A stretch of 64,000 bases of DNA from Pseudomonas oryzihabitans (GCF_006384975.1 NZ_CP021645.1:3128001-3192000), one strand, 5' to 3'; shown: positions 15,688 through 25,960, counted from the first letter of the stretch. Notes: generated by a model from the sequence alone, not told the origin. Program-made: numbers and translations.

Positions 15688-15715
15688 AAAAAGCCGGGCA
15701 AGCGCCCGGCTTTTT
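15688..15715 (-). terminator. Terminator at the end of the alpha operon (rplQ)
   Basis: GCCGGGC (15693-15699) pairs with GCCCGGC (15704-15710), flanked by AAAAA and TTTTT. It lies 15 bases past the rplQ stop and closes the ribosomal gene cluster. Confidence 0.92.
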
Positions 15716-15730
15716 CAGGAACGAGACTGC

Positions 15731-16120
15731 TTACTCAGCAGCCTGCTCCACGGTACCACCGACCGGACGGTCGATCAGCTCGACGTACGCCATGGGGGCG
15801 TTGTCGCCGGCGCGGAAACCGCACTTCAGGATACGCAGGTAGCCACCCGGACGGTTGGCGTAGCGCTTACCCAGGTCGTTGAACAGCTTGCCAACGGCAG
15901 CTTTCGAACGGGTACGGTCGAAAGCCAGACGACGGTTGGCGACGCTGTCTTCCTTGGCCAGGGTGATCAGCGGCTCGGCAACGCGGCGCAGTTCCTTGGC
16001 TTTCGGCAGGGTAGTTTTGATCAGCTCGTGCTCGAACAGCGACACAGCCATGTTCTGGAACATGGCCTTGCGGTGTGCGCTCGTGCGGCTCAGATGACGA
16101 CCACTTTTACGATGACGCAT
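15731..16120 (-). CDS. rplQ: 50S ribosomal protein L17
   Basis: A 129-residue large-subunit protein, recognised by its start [20 protein letters not shown] and the family length. It is the last gene of the alpha operon, 44 bases after rpoA, and is followed directly by a strong terminator. The C-terminal tail (ending VEQAAE) is acidic and slightly longer than in E. coli. Confidence 0.98.
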   Translation of the reverse strand: MRHRKSGRHLSRTSAHRKAMFQNMAVSLFEHELIKTTLPKAKELRRVAEPLITLAKEDSVANRRLAFDRTRSKAAVGKLFNDLGKRYANRPGGYLRILKCGFRAGDNAPMAYVELIDRPVGGTVEQAAE

Positions 16121-16164
16121 GATTGAAATTCCTTCCCAAACTAACGTTCGGTGAACAATGACGA

Positions 16165-17166
16165 TCAGGCAGTAGCCTTGTCGTCCTTCTTAAGGCTTGC
16201 AGGGGGCCAGTTGTCCAGGCGCATACCGAGCGACAGACCACGGGAGGCCAAGACGTCCTTGATTTCGGTCAGGGACTTCTTACCCAGGTTCGGGGTCTTG
16301 AGCAGCTCCACTTCGGTACGCTGAATCAGGTCACCGATGTAGTAGATGTTCTCCGCCTTGAGGCAGTTAGCCGAACGAACGGTCAGTTCCAGATCGTCTA
16401 CCGGACGCAACAGGATCGGATCGATCTCGTCTTCCTGTTCAACCACGACCGGCTCGCTGTCGCCCTTGAGGTCGACGAACGCAGCCAGCTGCTGTTGCAG
16501 GATGGTGGCAGCACGACGGATGGCTTCTTCCGGATCCAGAGTACCGTTGGTTTCCAGGTCAAGCACGAGCTTGTCCAGGTTGGTACGCTGCTCGACCCGA
16601 GCGTTTTCCACCACGTACGCCACGCGACGCACCGGGCTGAACGAAGCGTCGAGCTGCAGACGACCGATAGCACGGGTTTCGTCTTCTTCGCTCTGACGTG
16701 CATCGGCGGGCTCATAGCCACGACCGCGCGCGATTTTCAGCTTCATGTTCAGCGAACCGTTGTCCGCCAGGTGAGCGATGACGTGATCGCCGTTGACGAT
16801 CTCGACATCGTGATCGACCTGAATGTCGGAGGCCAGAACTGGCCCCTGACCTTTCTTGCTCAGGCTCAGGGTGACTTCGTCACGGCCGTGCAACTTGATG
16901 GCCAGACCCTTGAGGTTGAGCAGGATCTCGATCACGTCTTCCTGCACGCCTTCGATGGCGCTGTATTCGTGCAGAACACCGTCGATCTCTGCTTCGACTA
17001 CCGCGCAGCCAGGCATGGAGGACAACAGGATACGCCGCAGCGCGTTGCCCAAGGTATGGCCGAAACCACGCTCGAGAGGCTCGAGGGTGATCTTGGCACG
17101 GGTCTGACTAACCGCCTGCACATCGATATGGCGGGGGGTCAGGAACTCATTTACCGAACTCTGCAT
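16165..17166 (-). CDS. rpoA: DNA-directed RNA polymerase alpha subunit
   Basis: A 333-residue subunit that nucleates RNA polymerase assembly and contacts activators and UP elements. The N-terminal dimerisation domain (1-235) includes [20 protein letters not shown]. The C-terminal DNA-binding domain (about 250-333) has [12 protein letters not shown], with the arginine that binds the minor groove, and [13 protein letters not shown]. It lies between rpsD and rplQ as in other proteobacteria. Its level is normally set by read-through from the alpha promoter, which is visible at 18661-18689. Confidence 0.98.
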   Translation of the reverse strand: MQSSVNEFLTPRHIDVQAVSQTRAKITLEPLERGFGHTLGNALRRILLSSMPGCAVVEAEIDGVLHEYSAIEGVQEDVIEILLNLKGLAIKLHGRDEVTLSLSKKGQGPVLASDIQVDHDVEIVNGDHVIAHLADNGSLNMKLKIARGRGYEPADARQSEEDETRAIGRLQLDASFSPVRRVAYVVENARVEQRTNLDKLVLDLETNGTLDPEEAIRRAATILQQQLAAFVDLKGDSEPVVVEQEDEIDPILLRPVDDLELTVRSANCLKAENIYYIGDLIQRTEVELLKTPNLGKKSLTEIKDVLASRGLSLGMRLDNWPPASLKKDDKATA

Positions 17167-17188
17167 GGATGCACCTACTTTCTAGCCC

Positions 17189-17809
17189 TTACTTGGAGTA
17201 GAGCTCGACAATCAGGTTTTCGTTGATGTCGGCGGAGAGATCACCACGGGCCGGCACGCTCTTGAAGGTGCCTTCCTTTTTCTCGGTGCTCACTTCGACC
17301 CACTCAACACGGCCACGCTGGCCGCACAGCTCGAGAGCTTGAGCGATACGCAGCTGGTTTTTGGCCTTTTCACGGACAGCGACGACGTCACCGACCTTGA
17401 CCTGATAGGAGGGAATGTTGACGGTCTGACCGTTAACGGTGATCGACTTGTGGGAGACCAGCTGGCGCGATTCCGCGCGAGTGGCGCCGAAGCCCATGCG
17501 ATACACCACGTTGTCCAGACGGCATTCGAGCAGTTGCAGCAGGTTTTCACCGGTAGCGCCCTTGCGACGGGCAGCTTCCTGGTAGTAACCAGCGAACTGA
17601 CGCTCGAGCACGCCATAGATACGGCGGACTTTCTGCTTTTCACGCAGCTGCAGACCGTAGTCGGACAGACGACCGCGACGCTGGCCGTGTTGACCAGGAA
17701 CGGTTTCCAGCTTGCACTTCGAGTCGAGGGCACGAGCGCCGCTCTTCAGGAAGAGATCAGTGCCTTCGCGGCGGGACAGTTTGCACTTGGGACCAATGTA
17801 ACGAGCCAT
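17189..17809 (-). CDS. rpsD: 30S ribosomal protein S4
   Basis: A 206-residue primary 16S-binding protein. The start [19 protein letters not shown] and an S4 RNA-binding domain at about 95-160 ([18 protein letters not shown]) identify it. In E. coli S4 represses the alpha operon by binding its leader. Here the leader before rpsM is only about 50 bases, so the same mechanism is uncertain. The single Cys9 shows it is not the four-Cys zinc form. Confidence 0.98.
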   Translation of the reverse strand: MARYIGPKCKLSRREGTDLFLKSGARALDSKCKLETVPGQHGQRRGRLSDYGLQLREKQKVRRIYGVLERQFAGYYQEAARRKGATGENLLQLLECRLDNVVYRMGFGATRAESRQLVSHKSITVNGQTVNIPSYQVKVGDVVAVREKAKNQLRIAQALELCGQRGRVEWVEVSTEKKEGTFKSVPARGDLSADINENLIVELYSK

Positions 17810-17825
17810 TTCTCACTGTCTCCTA

Positions 17826-18215
17826 TTACACGCGACGCTTCTTCGGCGGACGGCACCCGTTGTGCGGGATGGGCGTCACGTCGGTGATGCTGGCGATTTT
17901 GTAACCACAGGCGTTCAGGGCACGAACAGCGGACTCACGGCCGGGGCCGGGACCTTTGACGTTCACGTCCAGATTCTTCAGACCATATTCCAGAGCGGCT
18001 TGGCCGGCACGTTCGGCTGCAATCTGGGCAGCGAACGGGGTGCTCTTACGGGAGCCACGGAAGCCGGAGCCACCGGAGGTCGCCCAGGACAAAGCGTTGC
18101 CCTGACGATCGGTGATGGTCACGATGGTGTTGTTGAAAGAGGCGTGGATATGGGCGATGCCATCAACCACTGTCTTTTTGACTTTCTTACGAGGACGAGC
18201 AGCAGGTTTTGCCAT
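17826..18215 (-). CDS. rpsK: 30S ribosomal protein S11
   Basis: A 129-residue platform protein near the Shine-Dalgarno helix. It is identified by [20 protein letters not shown] and the C-terminus [17 protein letters not shown] tail (here [15 protein letters not shown]). It lies 16 bases before rpsD and 30 after rpsM in the alpha operon. Confidence 0.98.
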
Positions 18216-18245
18216 GACTAGATTCCTGTCGATTCGCGGATGCGA

Positions 18246-18602
18246 TTACTTGCGGATCGGCTTGCGCGGGCCCTTACGGGTACGGGCATTGGTCTTGGTG
18301 CGCTGACCACGGACCGGCAGACCACGGCGGTGACGCAGACCGCGGTAGCAACCCAGATCCATCAGGCGCTTGATGTTCATGTTGATTTCGCGGCGCAGGT
18401 CACCCTCGGTGAGGATTTTGGCGACCTCGTTACGCAGCTGATCGACCTGCTCGTCGCTCAGTTCTTTGATCTTGGCGGTCGGCTCGATGCCGGTGGCCGC
18501 GCAGATCTTCTGAGAGGTGGTGCGACCGACACCATAGATGTAGGTCAGCGAGATAACAGTGTGCTTGTTATCTGGAATGTTGACGCCTGCAATACGGGCC
18601 AT
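18246..18602 (-). CDS. rpsM: 30S ribosomal protein S13
   Basis: A 118-residue head protein contacting the P-site tRNA and intersubunit bridges. It starts [17 protein letters not shown] and has the conserved tail [20 protein letters not shown]. It is the first gene of the alpha operon, about 50 bases after the predicted start of its own promoter. Confidence 0.98.
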   Translation of the reverse strand: MARIAGVNIPDNKHTVISLTYIYGVGRTTSQKICAATGIEPTAKIKELSDEQVDQLRNEVAKILTEGDLRREINMNIKRLMDLGCYRGLRHRRGLPVRGQRTKTNARTRKGPRKPIRK

Positions 18603-18660
18603 TCAGAAAAACTCCAATTGACAGCTACCGACGCCCCGGAAGCCAAGAAAAGGGCGCGCG

Positions 18661-18689
18661 ATATTAACGCTGTAGGAACAAATGATCAA
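18661..18689 (-). promoter_or_regulatory. Sigma70-type promoter of the alpha operon (rpsM)
   Basis: -35 TTGATC (18684-18689) and -10 TAATAT (18661-18666) are separated by 17 bases. The first two bases of the -35 box are also the last two bases of the hairpin after rpmJ. The predicted start is near 18654, giving a leader of about 50 bases. Confidence 0.6.
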
Positions 18690-18715
18690 CCCGGCAGCAC
18701 ACTAGCTGCCGGGTT
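18688..18715 (-). terminator. Hairpin between rpmJ and rpsM
   Basis: An 11-bp perfect stem, AACCCGGCAGC (18688-18698) with GCTGCCGGGTT (18705-18715), lies 17 bases after the rpmJ stop. It is followed on the transcript by GATCATTTGTT rather than a clean T-run, so termination may be partial. Its 3' arm runs into the alpha promoter. Confidence 0.6.
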
Positions 18716-18732
18716 AGACGCGTGATTCACAC

Positions 18733-18849
18733 TCAGCCTTGGCGCTGCTTGTGACGCGGTTCAGCGCTGCAGATCACGCGCACGACACCTTCGCGGCGAA
18801 TGATCTTGCAGTTACGGCACAGCTTCTTGACCGATGCACGAACTTTCAT
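18733..18849 (-). CDS. rpmJ: 50S ribosomal protein L36 (zinc-binding form)
   Basis: A 38-residue protein (start [17 protein letters not shown], end PRHKQRQG) between secY and rpsM. Cys11, Cys14, Cys27 and the His of AEPRH form the zinc site, so it is the C+ type that cells may replace by a zinc-free paralogue under zinc shortage. It is the last gene of the spc operon and is followed by a hairpin. Confidence 0.96.
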
Positions 18850-18879
18850 GACAACTCCTCTAACCTTACGGGTAACGGA

Positions 18880-20211
18880 TCAGCGCATGAGGCCGCTGCC
18901 GTAGCCCTTCAGGTTGGCTTTCTTCATCAGGGACTCGTATTGATGAGATACGAGATGGGATTGGACCTGGGACATGAAGTCCATGACCACAACCACCACG
19001 ATCAGCAACGAGGTCCCACCGAGATAGAACGGCACGTTCGCCGCGACCACCAGAAACTGGGGCAACAAGCACACCGCCGTCATGTACAGGGCACCAAACA
19101 TGGTCAGCCGGGTCAGCACGCCGTCGATGTAGCGCGCGGACTGCTCACCTGGACGAATGCCCGGAATGAACGCCCCGGATTTCTTCAGGTTCTCAGCCAC
19201 GTCCTTGGGGTTGAACATCAGCGCTGTATAGAAGAAGCAGAAGAAGATGATCCCTGCACTAAACAGCAAGATATTCAGCGGCTGGCCGGGCGCGATAGCC
19301 TGAGCTACGTCCTGCAACCAACCAAGCCCTTGGGACTGACCGAACCACGAACCGAGCGACGCCGGGAACAGCAGGATGCTGCTGGCGAAGATCGCCGGAA
19401 TAACCCCGGCCATGTTCACCTTGAGCGGCAGGTGGCTGTTCTGCGCAGCGAAGACCTTGCGGCCCTGCTGACGCTTGGCGTAGTGCACGGCAATGCGACG
19501 CTGCCCGCGCTCGATGAACACCACGAAGGCGATGATGGCCACAGCCACTACACCAACGATGATCAGCGCGAAAATATTGATGTCACCCTGCCGTGCCGAT
19601 TCGAAGGACTGACCGATGGCGCGGGGCAAGCCCGCGACGATACCAGCAAAGATCAGCATCGAGATGCCATTGCCGATACCGCGCTCGGTGATCTGCTCAC
19701 CGAGCCACATCATGAACAGAGCACCGGCGACAAAGGTGGTGACAGCGACGAAGTAGAAGCTGAAGCCCACACTGAACGCCACGCCCTGACTGGCGAGTCC
19801 TACCGACATCCCGGTGGCCTGAACGAGCGCCAGAACCAGCGTGCCGTAACGGGTGTACTGGCTGATCTTGCGACGACCAGACTCACCCTCTTTCTTCAAT
19901 TGCTCCAGCTGTGGGCTGATCGCGGTAAGCAGCTGCATGATGATCGATGCCGAGATGTACGGCATGATCCCCAGTGCGAAGATGCTCATCCGCTCCAGCG
20001 CACCGCCGGAGAACATGTTGAAGAGGCTAAGAATGGTCCCCTCGTTCTGCCTGAACAGTGCGGCCAGCTGATCGGGATTGATACCCGGAACAGGGATGTG
20101 CGCACCGATCCTGTAGACGATGATCGCCAGAAACAGGAATCGGAGGCGGGTCCACAGCTCGGACATACCACCGCTCTTGCTGAGCGCAGAGAGAGCACCT
20201 TGCTTAGCCAT
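18880..20211 (-). CDS. secY: Protein translocase subunit SecY
   Basis: A 443-residue inner-membrane channel with ten hydrophobic helices. The pattern includes [16 protein letters not shown] near the N-terminus, the plug region after it ([20 protein letters not shown]), and the cytoplasmic loop [20 protein letters not shown]. It forms the Sec translocon with SecE (encoded at 45516) and SecG. Its ATG follows the rplO stop without any spacer base, so translation is coupled. Confidence 0.98.
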   Translation of the reverse strand: MAKQGALSALSKSGGMSELWTRLRFLFLAIIVYRIGAHIPVPGINPDQLAALFRQNEGTILSLFNMFSGGALERMSIFALGIMPYISASIIMQLLTAISPQLEQLKKEGESGRRKISQYTRYGTLVLALVQATGMSVGLASQGVAFSVGFSFYFVAVTTFVAGALFMMWLGEQITERGIGNGISMLIFAGIVAGLPRAIGQSFESARQGDINIFALIIVGVVAVAIIAFVVFIERGQRRIAVHYAKRQQGRKVFAAQNSHLPLKVNMAGVIPAIFASSILLFPASLGSWFGQSQGLGWLQDVAQAIAPGQPLNILLFSAGIIFFCFFYTALMFNPKDVAENLKKSGAFIPGIRPGEQSARYIDGVLTRLTMFGALYMTAVCLLPQFLVVAANVPFYLGGTSLLIVVVVVMDFMSQVQSHLVSHQYESLMKKANLKGYGSGLMR

Positions 20212-20646
20212 TTATTCCTCGATCTTGCCGCCAGCTGCTTCGATGGCTGCACGGGCGCCCTTGGTGGCACCAATGCCCTTCAGGGTGACGGCACGAGTGA
20301 CGTCGCCGGACAGCACGACCTTGACACGCTTGATGTCACGGCTGATCACGTTGGCGTCTTTCAGCGCCTGCAGATCGACGACGTCGACATCAACCTTGGC
20401 CAGCTCGGAGGTACGAACCTCGGCACGGTCCAGGGCTTTCAGCGAAACGAAGCCGAACTTGGGCAGACGACGGTGCAGCGGCTGCTGACCGCCCTCGAAG
20501 CCGGGAGCGACCTTACCGCCGGAGCGGGAGGTCAGACCCTTGTGGCCGCGACCACCGGTCTTACCCAGGCCGCTACCGATACCACGACCGGGACGCAGCT
20601 TCTCACGGCGAGCGCCGGGAGCGGAACGCAGATCGTTCAATTTCAT
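20212..20646 (-). CDS. rplO: 50S ribosomal protein L15
   Basis: A 144-residue late-assembly protein. The start [20 protein letters not shown] and the Gly-rich [17 protein letters not shown] are diagnostic. It is three bases after rpmD, and its TAA touches the secY ATG. Confidence 0.98.
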   Translation of the reverse strand: MKLNDLRSAPGARREKLRPGRGIGSGLGKTGGRGHKGLTSRSGGKVAPGFEGGQQPLHRRLPKFGFVSLKALDRAEVRTSELAKVDVDVVDLQALKDANVISRDIKRVKVVLSGDVTRAVTLKGIGATKGARAAIEAAGGKIEE

Positions 20647-20649
20647 GAC

Positions 20650-20832
20650 TTAACCCTCCACACGCAGAAGGTAGTAGGCCTTGTTGATCATGCCGCGATT
20701 TTCAGGAGTGTCCTGAACTTCGACGGTGTGACCGATGCGACGCAGGCCGAGACCCTTGACGCAAGCCTTGTGATTGGCCAGACGGCCGTGGACGCTCTTG
20801 ATCAGCGTGACCTTGACGGTTGCATTAGCCAT
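20650..20832 (-). CDS. rpmD: 50S ribosomal protein L30
   Basis: A 60-residue protein starting [18 protein letters not shown] and containing [19 protein letters not shown]. The ATG at 20832 is chosen because it gives the standard length; an upstream in-frame start would lie inside rpsE. Two bases separate it from the rpsE stop. Confidence 0.97.
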   Translation of the reverse strand: MANATVKVTLIKSVHGRLANHKACVKGLGLRRIGHTVEVQDTPENRGMINKAYYLLRVEG

Positions 20833-20834
20833 GA

Positions 20835-21335
20835 TCAGAGAATCTCCTCGACGCTCTTGCCACGCTTGGCAGCAACAGCTTCCGGCGCCTGCATGTGCTT
20901 GAGACCTTCGAAGGTCGCGTACACCACGTTTACCGGGTTGGTGGAGCCGTAGCACTTGGCCAGGACGTTCTGGACACCAGCCACTTCCAGCACGGCGCGC
21001 ATGGCACCGCCGGCGATGATGCCGGTACCTTCGGAAGCGGGCTGCATGTACACCTTGGAGGCGCCATGGGCAGCCTTGACCGGGTACTGCAGGGTGGTGC
21101 CGTTCAGATCCACCTGGATCATGTTGCGGCGAGCGGCTTCCATAGCCTTCTGGATGGCGGCAGGCACTTCACGGGCCTTGCCACGGCCGAAGCCAACGCG
21201 GCCTTTGCCATCGCCAACCACGGTCAGAGCGGTGAAGGCGAAGATACGGCCGCCTTTCACGGTTTTGGCTACGCGGTTAACTTGAACCAGCTTCTCGATG
21301 TAGCCTTCGTCGCGCTTTTGATCGTTATTTGCCAT
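20835..21335 (-). CDS. rpsE: 30S ribosomal protein S5
   Basis: A 166-residue protein with the double-stranded RNA-binding-like N-terminal domain ([21 protein letters not shown]) and the S5 C-terminal domain. The loop VKGGR, where spectinomycin-resistance changes occur in other bacteria, looks wild type. It sits between rplR and rpmD with gaps of two to three bases. Confidence 0.98.
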   Translation of the reverse strand: MANNDQKRDEGYIEKLVQVNRVAKTVKGGRIFAFTALTVVGDGKGRVGFGRGKAREVPAAIQKAMEAARRNMIQVDLNGTTLQYPVKAAHGASKVYMQPASEGTGIIAGGAMRAVLEVAGVQNVLAKCYGSTNPVNVVYATFEGLKHMQAPEAVAAKRGKSVEEIL

Positions 21336-21338
21336 GAC

Positions 21339-21689
21339 TTAGAACTCCAGCCCGCCTTCACGAGCAGCGTCGGCCAGCGCCTTGACGCGACCATGGTACT
21401 TGAAGCCAGAACGATCAAAGGCTACCTGGGTAACACCAGCGGCCTTGGCACGCTCGGCGACCAGCAGACCAACTTTCTTGGCCGCCTCGACGTTGCTGGT
21501 AGCGCTCTCGCGCAGTTCTTTGTCCAGCGTAGAAGCGCTGGCCAGGACCTTGCTGCCGTCGGCCGCGATGACCTGGGCATAGATGTGCTGGGAAGAGCGG
21601 TACACGCACAGACGGACCGCTTCCAGTTCGCGCATCTTCAGACGAGCCTTGCGAGCGCGACGCAGTCGGGTTTCTTTCTTGACGGTCAT
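21339..21689 (-). CDS. rplR: 50S ribosomal protein L18
   Basis: A 116-residue 5S rRNA-binding protein, recognised by [22 protein letters not shown] near the start and the C-terminal [20 protein letters not shown]. It forms the central protuberance with L5. It lies ten bases after rplF in the spc operon. Confidence 0.98.
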   Translation of the reverse strand: MTVKKETRLRRARKARLKMRELEAVRLCVYRSSQHIYAQVIAADGSKVLASASTLDKELRESATSNVEAAKKVGLLVAERAKAAGVTQVAFDRSGFKYHGRVKALADAAREGGLEF

Positions 21690-21699
21690 TTGCTATGCC

Positions 21700-22233
21700 C
21701 TACTTTTTCTTGGCTTCTTTACGGTGGACGACTTCGTCGGCATACCGTACACCTTTGCCCTTGTAAGGCTCCGGCGGACGGAAACCACGAATCTCAGCCG
21801 CAACCTGACCTACCAGCTGTTTGTCGATACCCTTGATCAGGATGTCGGTCTGGTTGGGGGTTTCTGCGGTGATGCCTTGCGGCAGTTCGTAGTCCACAGG
21901 GTGAGAGAAGCCCAGAGCGAGGTTCAGCACCTGACCTTTGGCTTGGGCCTTGTAGCCCACACCGACCAGTTGCAGCTTGCGCTCGAAGCCCTGGCTGACG
22001 CCGATCACCATGTTGTTGACCAGGGCACGGGTAGTGCCGGCCATCGCACGGGTCTGCTGATCGCCATTGCGAGCAGCGAAACGCAGCTCACCGGACTCTT
22101 GGGTAACTTCTACGGACGGATGGACCTTCAGTTCCAGAGCGCCCTTGGCACCCTTGATCGAAAGAGCCTGACCGGCCAGATTCACTTCGACGCCCGCAGG
22201 CAGTCTTACGGGGTTTTTAGCAACGCGAGACAT
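21700..22233 (-). CDS. rplF: 50S ribosomal protein L6
   Basis: A 177-residue protein with two similar domains (1-80 and 81-177). The start [19 protein letters not shown] and the C-terminal [18 protein letters not shown] identify it. It lies near the factor-binding site and is used by EF-G and EF-Tu. It follows rpsH by 11 bases. Confidence 0.98.
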   Translation of the reverse strand: MSRVAKNPVRLPAGVEVNLAGQALSIKGAKGALELKVHPSVEVTQESGELRFAARNGDQQTRAMAGTTRALVNNMVIGVSQGFERKLQLVGVGYKAQAKGQVLNLALGFSHPVDYELPQGITAETPNQTDILIKGIDKQLVGQVAAEIRGFRPPEPYKGKGVRYADEVVHRKEAKKK

Positions 22234-22244
22234 GCTGATTCCCC

Positions 22245-22637
22245 TTAGAAGACTGTGCAGAGCACTTCGCCGCCAACACCAGCAGCACGGGCTGCGCGAT
22301 CAGTCATCACACCTTTGTTGGTGGAAACGATCGACACGCCCAGACCGCCACGCACTTTCGGCAGCTGATCAACGGCTTTGTACTGGCGCAGACCGGGACG
22401 GCTGCTACGCTTGAGTTCTTCGATGACAGGCTTGCCTTCGAAATACTTCAGCTCGATGGACAGCAACGGCTTGGCTTCCGCGCTGACCTGAAAATCCGCA
22501 ATGTAACCTTCATCCTTGAGGACTTTGGCAACGGCTGCCTTCAGCTTGGAAGAAGGCATGCTCACGACGGTCTTTTCAGCCATCTGGGCATTACGGATAC
22601 GAGTTAGCATGTCTGCTAACGGGTCCTGCATACTCAT
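22245..22637 (-). CDS. rpsH: 30S ribosomal protein S8
   Basis: A 130-residue central-domain protein beginning [20 protein letters not shown] and ending with [26 protein letters not shown]. In E. coli S8 is the translational repressor of the spc operon. Unusually, 161 bases separate it from rpsN upstream, and this gap carries a hairpin and a promoter-like sequence, so rpsH may start its own transcription unit. Confidence 0.98.
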   Translation of the reverse strand: MSMQDPLADMLTRIRNAQMAEKTVVSMPSSKLKAAVAKVLKDEGYIADFQVSAEAKPLLSIELKYFEGKPVIEELKRSSRPGLRQYKAVDQLPKVRGGLGVSIVSTNKGVMTDRAARAAGVGGEVLCTVF

Positions 22638-22663
22638 GGGCTATTAGCTCCTAATACAGAAAC

Positions 22664-22677
22664 GAGCCTTCCGGCTC
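22664..22677 (-). promoter_or_regulatory. Small hairpin in the rpsH leader
   Basis: GAGCC (22673-22677 on the transcript) pairs with GGCTC (22664-22668) around GGAA and is followed by GTTTCTGT. It lies about 27 bases before the rpsH start and inside the predicted leader. It could be an RNA-protein site or a weak attenuator. Confidence 0.35.
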
Positions 22678-22721
22678 TCAAAATCACCCCTCGGCAATAG
22701 GCCGATTCGGGCGAGCCGAGC

Positions 22722-22750
22722 ATTCTAGAGATCGGCCAGAAACGAATCAA
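22722..22750 (-). promoter_or_regulatory. Candidate internal sigma70 promoter before rpsH
   Basis: -35 TTGATT (22745-22750) and -10 TAGAAT (22722-22727) have a 17-base spacer. The -35 box lies inside the 3' arm of the hairpin after rpsN. A start near 22715 would give a 78-base leader. Confidence 0.55.
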
Positions 22751-22775
22751 GCCCCAAGAGGGGCTTGATTCAATT
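22744..22775 (-). terminator. Hairpin between rpsN and rpsH
   Basis: A perfect 12-bp inverted repeat (GAATCAAGCCCC and GGGGCTTGATTC) has a 4-base loop, about 27 bases past the rpsN stop. On the transcript it is followed by GTTTCTGG, a poor T-tract, so it may be an attenuator rather than a full terminator. Confidence 0.55.
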
Positions 22776-22798
22776 ACCGCGATGAAAGGCGCTAACTG

Positions 22799-23104
22799 TT
22801 ACCAGCTGGCCTTCACCAGGCCGGGCACGTCACCGCGCATGGCTGCTTCACGCAGCTTGATGCGGGACAGACCGAACTTGCGGTAGACGCCGTGCGGACG
22901 ACCGGTCAGGCGGCAGCGGTTACGCAGGCGGCTGGCGCTGGCGTCACGGGGCTGCTTCTGCAGGGCGACCTGGGCATTCCAACGCTCCTCGGGAGAGGCG
23001 TTGACGTTACCGATGGTCGCCTTCAACTCGGCGCGCTTCTTGGCGAACTTGGCAACCGTCTGCTGACGCTTCAGCTCGCGGTTAATCATGCTTTGCTTAG
23101 CCAT
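22799..23104 (-). CDS. rpsN: 30S ribosomal protein S14 (zinc-free form)
   Basis: A 101-residue protein starting [20 protein letters not shown] with the C-terminal [20 protein letters not shown]. It is the long form without CxxC zinc motifs. It follows rplE by 13 bases and is followed by the unusual 161-base gap before rpsH. Confidence 0.98.
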   Translation of the reverse strand: MAKQSMINRELKRQQTVAKFAKKRAELKATIGNVNASPEERWNAQVALQKQPRDASASRLRNRCRLTGRPHGVYRKFGLSRIKLREAAMRGDVPGLVKASW

Positions 23105-23117
23105 CTGAAGACCTCAA

Positions 23118-23657
23118 TCAGTTACGGAACGGGAAGTTGAACGCACGCAGCAGCGCACGGCCTTCCTCGTCGGTACGAGCGGTGGTGGTCAGGGTGATGT
23201 CCATGCCACGCAGCGCATCGATCTTGTCGTAATCGATTTCCGGGAAGATGATCTGCTCTTTCACGCCCATGCTGTAATTGCCACGACCATCGAAGGACTT
23301 GGCATTCAGGCCGCGGAAGTCACGCACGCGCGGCAGGGAGATGGACAGCAGACGATCCAGGAATTCGTACATGCGATCGCTACGCAGGGTCACCTTGACG
23401 CCGATCGGCCAGCCTTCGCGAATCTTGAAGCCAGCAATGGAATTGCGGGCATAAGTCACGACCGGCTTTTGACCAGCGATCTTTTCCAGGTCAGCTACAG
23501 CGTTGTCGATGATCTTCTTGTCACCGACCGCTTCGCCCAGACCCATGTTCAAGGTGATCTTGGTGATGCGCGGAACTTCCATCACGTTACCCAGCTGAAG
23601 CTGCTCTTTCAGCTTGGGCGCGATTTCCTTCCGATAAATCTCTTTCAATCGAGCCAT
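23118..23657 (-). CDS. rplE: 50S ribosomal protein L5
   Basis: A 179-residue 5S rRNA-binding protein. The start [20 protein letters not shown], the segment [20 protein letters not shown] and the C-terminus [13 protein letters not shown] match the family. It lies 19 bases after rplX. In E. coli the S8 operator covers this junction; I did not verify that fold here. Confidence 0.98.
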   Translation of the reverse strand: MARLKEIYRKEIAPKLKEQLQLGNVMEVPRITKITLNMGLGEAVGDKKIIDNAVADLEKIAGQKPVVTYARNSIAGFKIREGWPIGVKVTLRSDRMYEFLDRLLSISLPRVRDFRGLNAKSFDGRGNYSMGVKEQIIFPEIDYDKIDALRGMDITLTTTARTDEEGRALLRAFNFPFRN

Positions 23658-23676
23658 GGTGATCTACCTAGCAGCT

Positions 23677-23991
23677 TCAGGCCTGGACCGCTTTTTGGGT
23701 CGACTTGAAGATACGAATCTTCTTGCCGTCTTCGACTTTGAAACCAACGCGGTCAGCCTTGTTGGTCTCGGAGTTGAAAATGGCAACGTTGGAGACATGC
23801 AGAGGGGCTTCTTTCTCTACGATGCCACCCTGAACGCCCAGCATGGGGTTGGGCTTGGTGTGGCGCTTGATCAGGTTGACCCCACCAACGACCAGACGGT
23901 CATCGGCGAGCACCTTCAGCACCTTGCCACGCTTGCCCTTGTCCTTGCCGGCAATGACGATTACCTCGTCGTCACGACGAATCTTTTGCAT
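23677..23991 (-). CDS. rplX: 50S ribosomal protein L24
   Basis: A 104-residue assembly-initiating protein with the N-terminal KOW motif ([20 protein letters not shown]). It is placed 12 bases after rplN and before rplE, the standard spc order. Confidence 0.98.
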   Translation of the reverse strand: MQKIRRDDEVIVIAGKDKGKRGKVLKVLADDRLVVGGVNLIKRHTKPNPMLGVQGGIVEKEAPLHVSNVAIFNSETNKADRVGFKVEDGKKIRIFKSTQKAVQA

Positions 23992-24003
23992 GTCGGCTAC
24001 TCC

Positions 24004-24372
24004 TTACAGCACTTCGGGGGCAAGGGAGACGATCTTCATGAACTTCTCGGAGCGAAGTTCACGGGTCACCGGCCCAAAGATACGGGTGCCAATCGGCTCT
24101 TGCTTGTTGTTCAGCAGAACCGCGGCGTTACCGTCGAAGCGGATGATGGAACCGTCGGTGCGGCGGACGCCGTGCTTGGTACGCACGACGACAGCAGTCA
24201 TCACCTGACCTTTCTTCACCTTGCCGCGCGGAATTGCTTCCTTGACGGTGACCTTGATGATGTCGCCGATACCGGCGTAGCGGCGGTGGGAACCGCCGAG
24301 CACCTTGATGCACATCACGCGACGAGCGCCGCTGTTGTCGGCGACGTCAAGCATGGATTGAGTCTGGATCAT
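24004..24372 (-). CDS. rplN: 50S ribosomal protein L14
   Basis: A 122-residue protein starting [20 protein letters not shown]. It normally begins the spc operon, but here it follows rpsQ by only 12 bases with no promoter or terminator between. S10 and spc genes thus read as one unit up to rpsN. Confidence 0.98.
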   Translation of the reverse strand: MIQTQSMLDVADNSGARRVMCIKVLGGSHRRYAGIGDIIKVTVKEAIPRGKVKKGQVMTAVVVRTKHGVRRTDGSIIRFDGNAAVLLNNKQEPIGTRIFGPVTRELRSEKFMKIVSLAPEVL

Positions 24373-24384
24373 GGCTCTCTACCC

Positions 24385-24651
24385 TTATACCTGAACGGCG
24401 CGCTCGACGACGTCAACCAGGGTCCACGCCTTGGTCTTGGCCAGCGGGCGGGTTTCGCGAATGGTGACCAGGTCACCAATGCGGCACTGATTGGTTTCGT
24501 CGTGAGCGTGCAGCTTGGTGGAACGCTTCACGTATTTGCCGTAGATCGGGTGCTTAACGCGACGCTCGATCAGTACGGTCACGGTTTTGTCCATCTTGTC
24601 GCTGACCACTCGGCCGGTCAGCGTACGGACAGTTTTTTCAGCTTCAGCCAT
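24385..24651 (-). CDS. rpsQ: 30S ribosomal protein S17
   Basis: An 88-residue protein with [20 protein letters not shown] and the OB-fold region. The ATG at 24651 is chosen because AGGTAAG lies well spaced before it; a GTG two codons upstream is possible but poorly spaced. It is the last gene of the classical S10 operon. Confidence 0.97.
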   Translation of the reverse strand: MAEAEKTVRTLTGRVVSDKMDKTVTVLIERRVKHPIYGKYVKRSTKLHAHDETNQCRIGDLVTIRETRPLAKTKAWTLVDVVERAVQV

Positions 24652-24653
24652 GA

Positions 24654-24845
24654 TCACTTACCTGCTTGCTGGTTCAGCACAGTCTTGACGCGAGCGATGT
24701 CGCGCTTCACTTGCGAGAGCATGTGAGACTGACCCAACTGGCCAGTTGCCTTCTGCATACGCAGATTGAACTGGTCACGCAGCAGGTTGAGAAGCTGCTC
24801 GTTCAGCTCCTCTACGGATTTCTCACGCAAATCTTTCGCTTTCAT
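24654..24845 (-). CDS. rpmC: 50S ribosomal protein L29
   Basis: A 63-residue helical-hairpin protein ([18 protein letters not shown]) at the peptide exit tunnel, near the trigger factor site. The ATG at 24845 shares one base with the rplP stop (TGATG), indicating coupled translation. Confidence 0.97.
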   Translation of the reverse strand: MKAKDLREKSVEELNEQLLNLLRDQFNLRMQKATGQLGQSHMLSQVKRDIARVKTVLNQQAGK

Positions 24846-25258
24846 CACATCACCGTCCGCTTAACAAAGGAGGTTTCGAGCGGAAGCTTGGCAGCGGCCA
24901 GGGCAAATGCCTGACGAGCCAGATCCTCGGAAACACCTTCGATCTCGTACAGGACCTTGCCCGGCTGGATCTGGGCTACCCAGTACTCGACACTACCCTT
25001 ACCTTTACCCATCCGCACTTCGAGAGGCTTCTTGGTGACAGGCTTGTCAGGGAAGACGCGGATCCAGATCTTGCCGCCACGCTTCACGTGACGGGTCAGC
25101 GCACGACGTGCGGATTCGATCTGGCGAGCGGTCAGACGGCCACGGCCGACAGCCTTCAGCGCGTACTCGCCGAAGCTGACCTTGCTACCGCGATGAGCCA
25201 GACCACGGTTGTGGCCGGTCATCTGCTTGCGGAATTTTGTACGCTTGGGTTGCAGCAT
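24845..25258 (-). CDS. rplP: 50S ribosomal protein L16
   Basis: A 137-residue protein beginning [20 protein letters not shown] and containing [19 protein letters not shown]. It organises the A-site region of the 50S subunit. It follows rpsC by 12 bases. Confidence 0.98.
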   Translation of the reverse strand: MLQPKRTKFRKQMTGHNRGLAHRGSKVSFGEYALKAVGRGRLTARQIESARRALTRHVKRGGKIWIRVFPDKPVTKKPLEVRMGKGKGSVEYWVAQIQPGKVLYEIEGVSEDLARQAFALAAAKLPLETSFVKRTVM

Positions 25259-25270
25259 GTTGCGTACTCC

Positions 25271-25960
25271 TTACTTAGCAGCAGCTTTTTTGCGCGGAGC
25301 CGGGGCTACGGGCTTGAGCTCTTCCTGGCGGCCACCAATGACCTCGCCTTTGAAGATCCAGACCTTCACACCGATCACACCGTAGGTGGTGTGAGCTTCC
25401 GCAGTGGCGTAGTCGATATCGGCACGCAGGGTGTGCAGGGGCACACGACCTTCCCGATACCACTCGGTACGGGCGATTTCAGCACCGCCCAAACGACCGC
25501 TCACCTGAATCTTGATGCCTTTGGCACCAATGCGGATCGCGTTCTGCACGGCGCGCTTCATGGCGCGACGGAACATGACACGACGCTCAAGCTGCTGCGC
25601 AACGCTCTGCGCAACCAGGGCACCGTCGAGCTCCGGCTTGCGGATCTCTTCGATGTTGATGTGCACCGGCACACCCATTCTTGCGGTCAGGTCCTGACGC
25701 AGCTTCTCGACATCCTCACCTTTCTTGCCGATCACGATACCGGGACGGGCGGTGTGGATGGTGATGCGTGCGGTTTGAGCCGGACGATGAATATCGATAC
25801 GGCTTACGGACGCGCTTTTTAGTTTGTCCTGGAGGTACTCACGAACCTTCAAGTCGGCCAGCAGATAGTCCGCATAAGTGCGCTTATCCGCGTACCAGAC
25901 CGAAGTGTGCTCCTTGACGATACCCAGGCGAATGCCATTGGGATGTACTTTCTGACCCAT
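25271..25960 (-). CDS. rpsC: 30S ribosomal protein S3
   Basis: A 229-residue protein with an N-terminal KH domain ([17 protein letters not shown]) and the C-terminal S3 domain. The start [13 protein letters not shown] at 25960 has GGAG upstream; a longer start at 25987 overlaps rplV and was rejected. The Lys/Ala-rich tail (PRKKAAAK) is typical of Pseudomonas. It lines the mRNA entry channel. Confidence 0.98.
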   Translation of the reverse strand: MGQKVHPNGIRLGIVKEHTSVWYADKRTYADYLLADLKVREYLQDKLKSASVSRIDIHRPAQTARITIHTARPGIVIGKKGEDVEKLRQDLTARMGVPVHINIEEIRKPELDGALVAQSVAQQLERRVMFRRAMKRAVQNAIRIGAKGIKIQVSGRLGGAEIARTEWYREGRVPLHTLRADIDYATAEAHTTYGVIGVKVWIFKGEVIGGRQEELKPVAPAPRKKAAAK

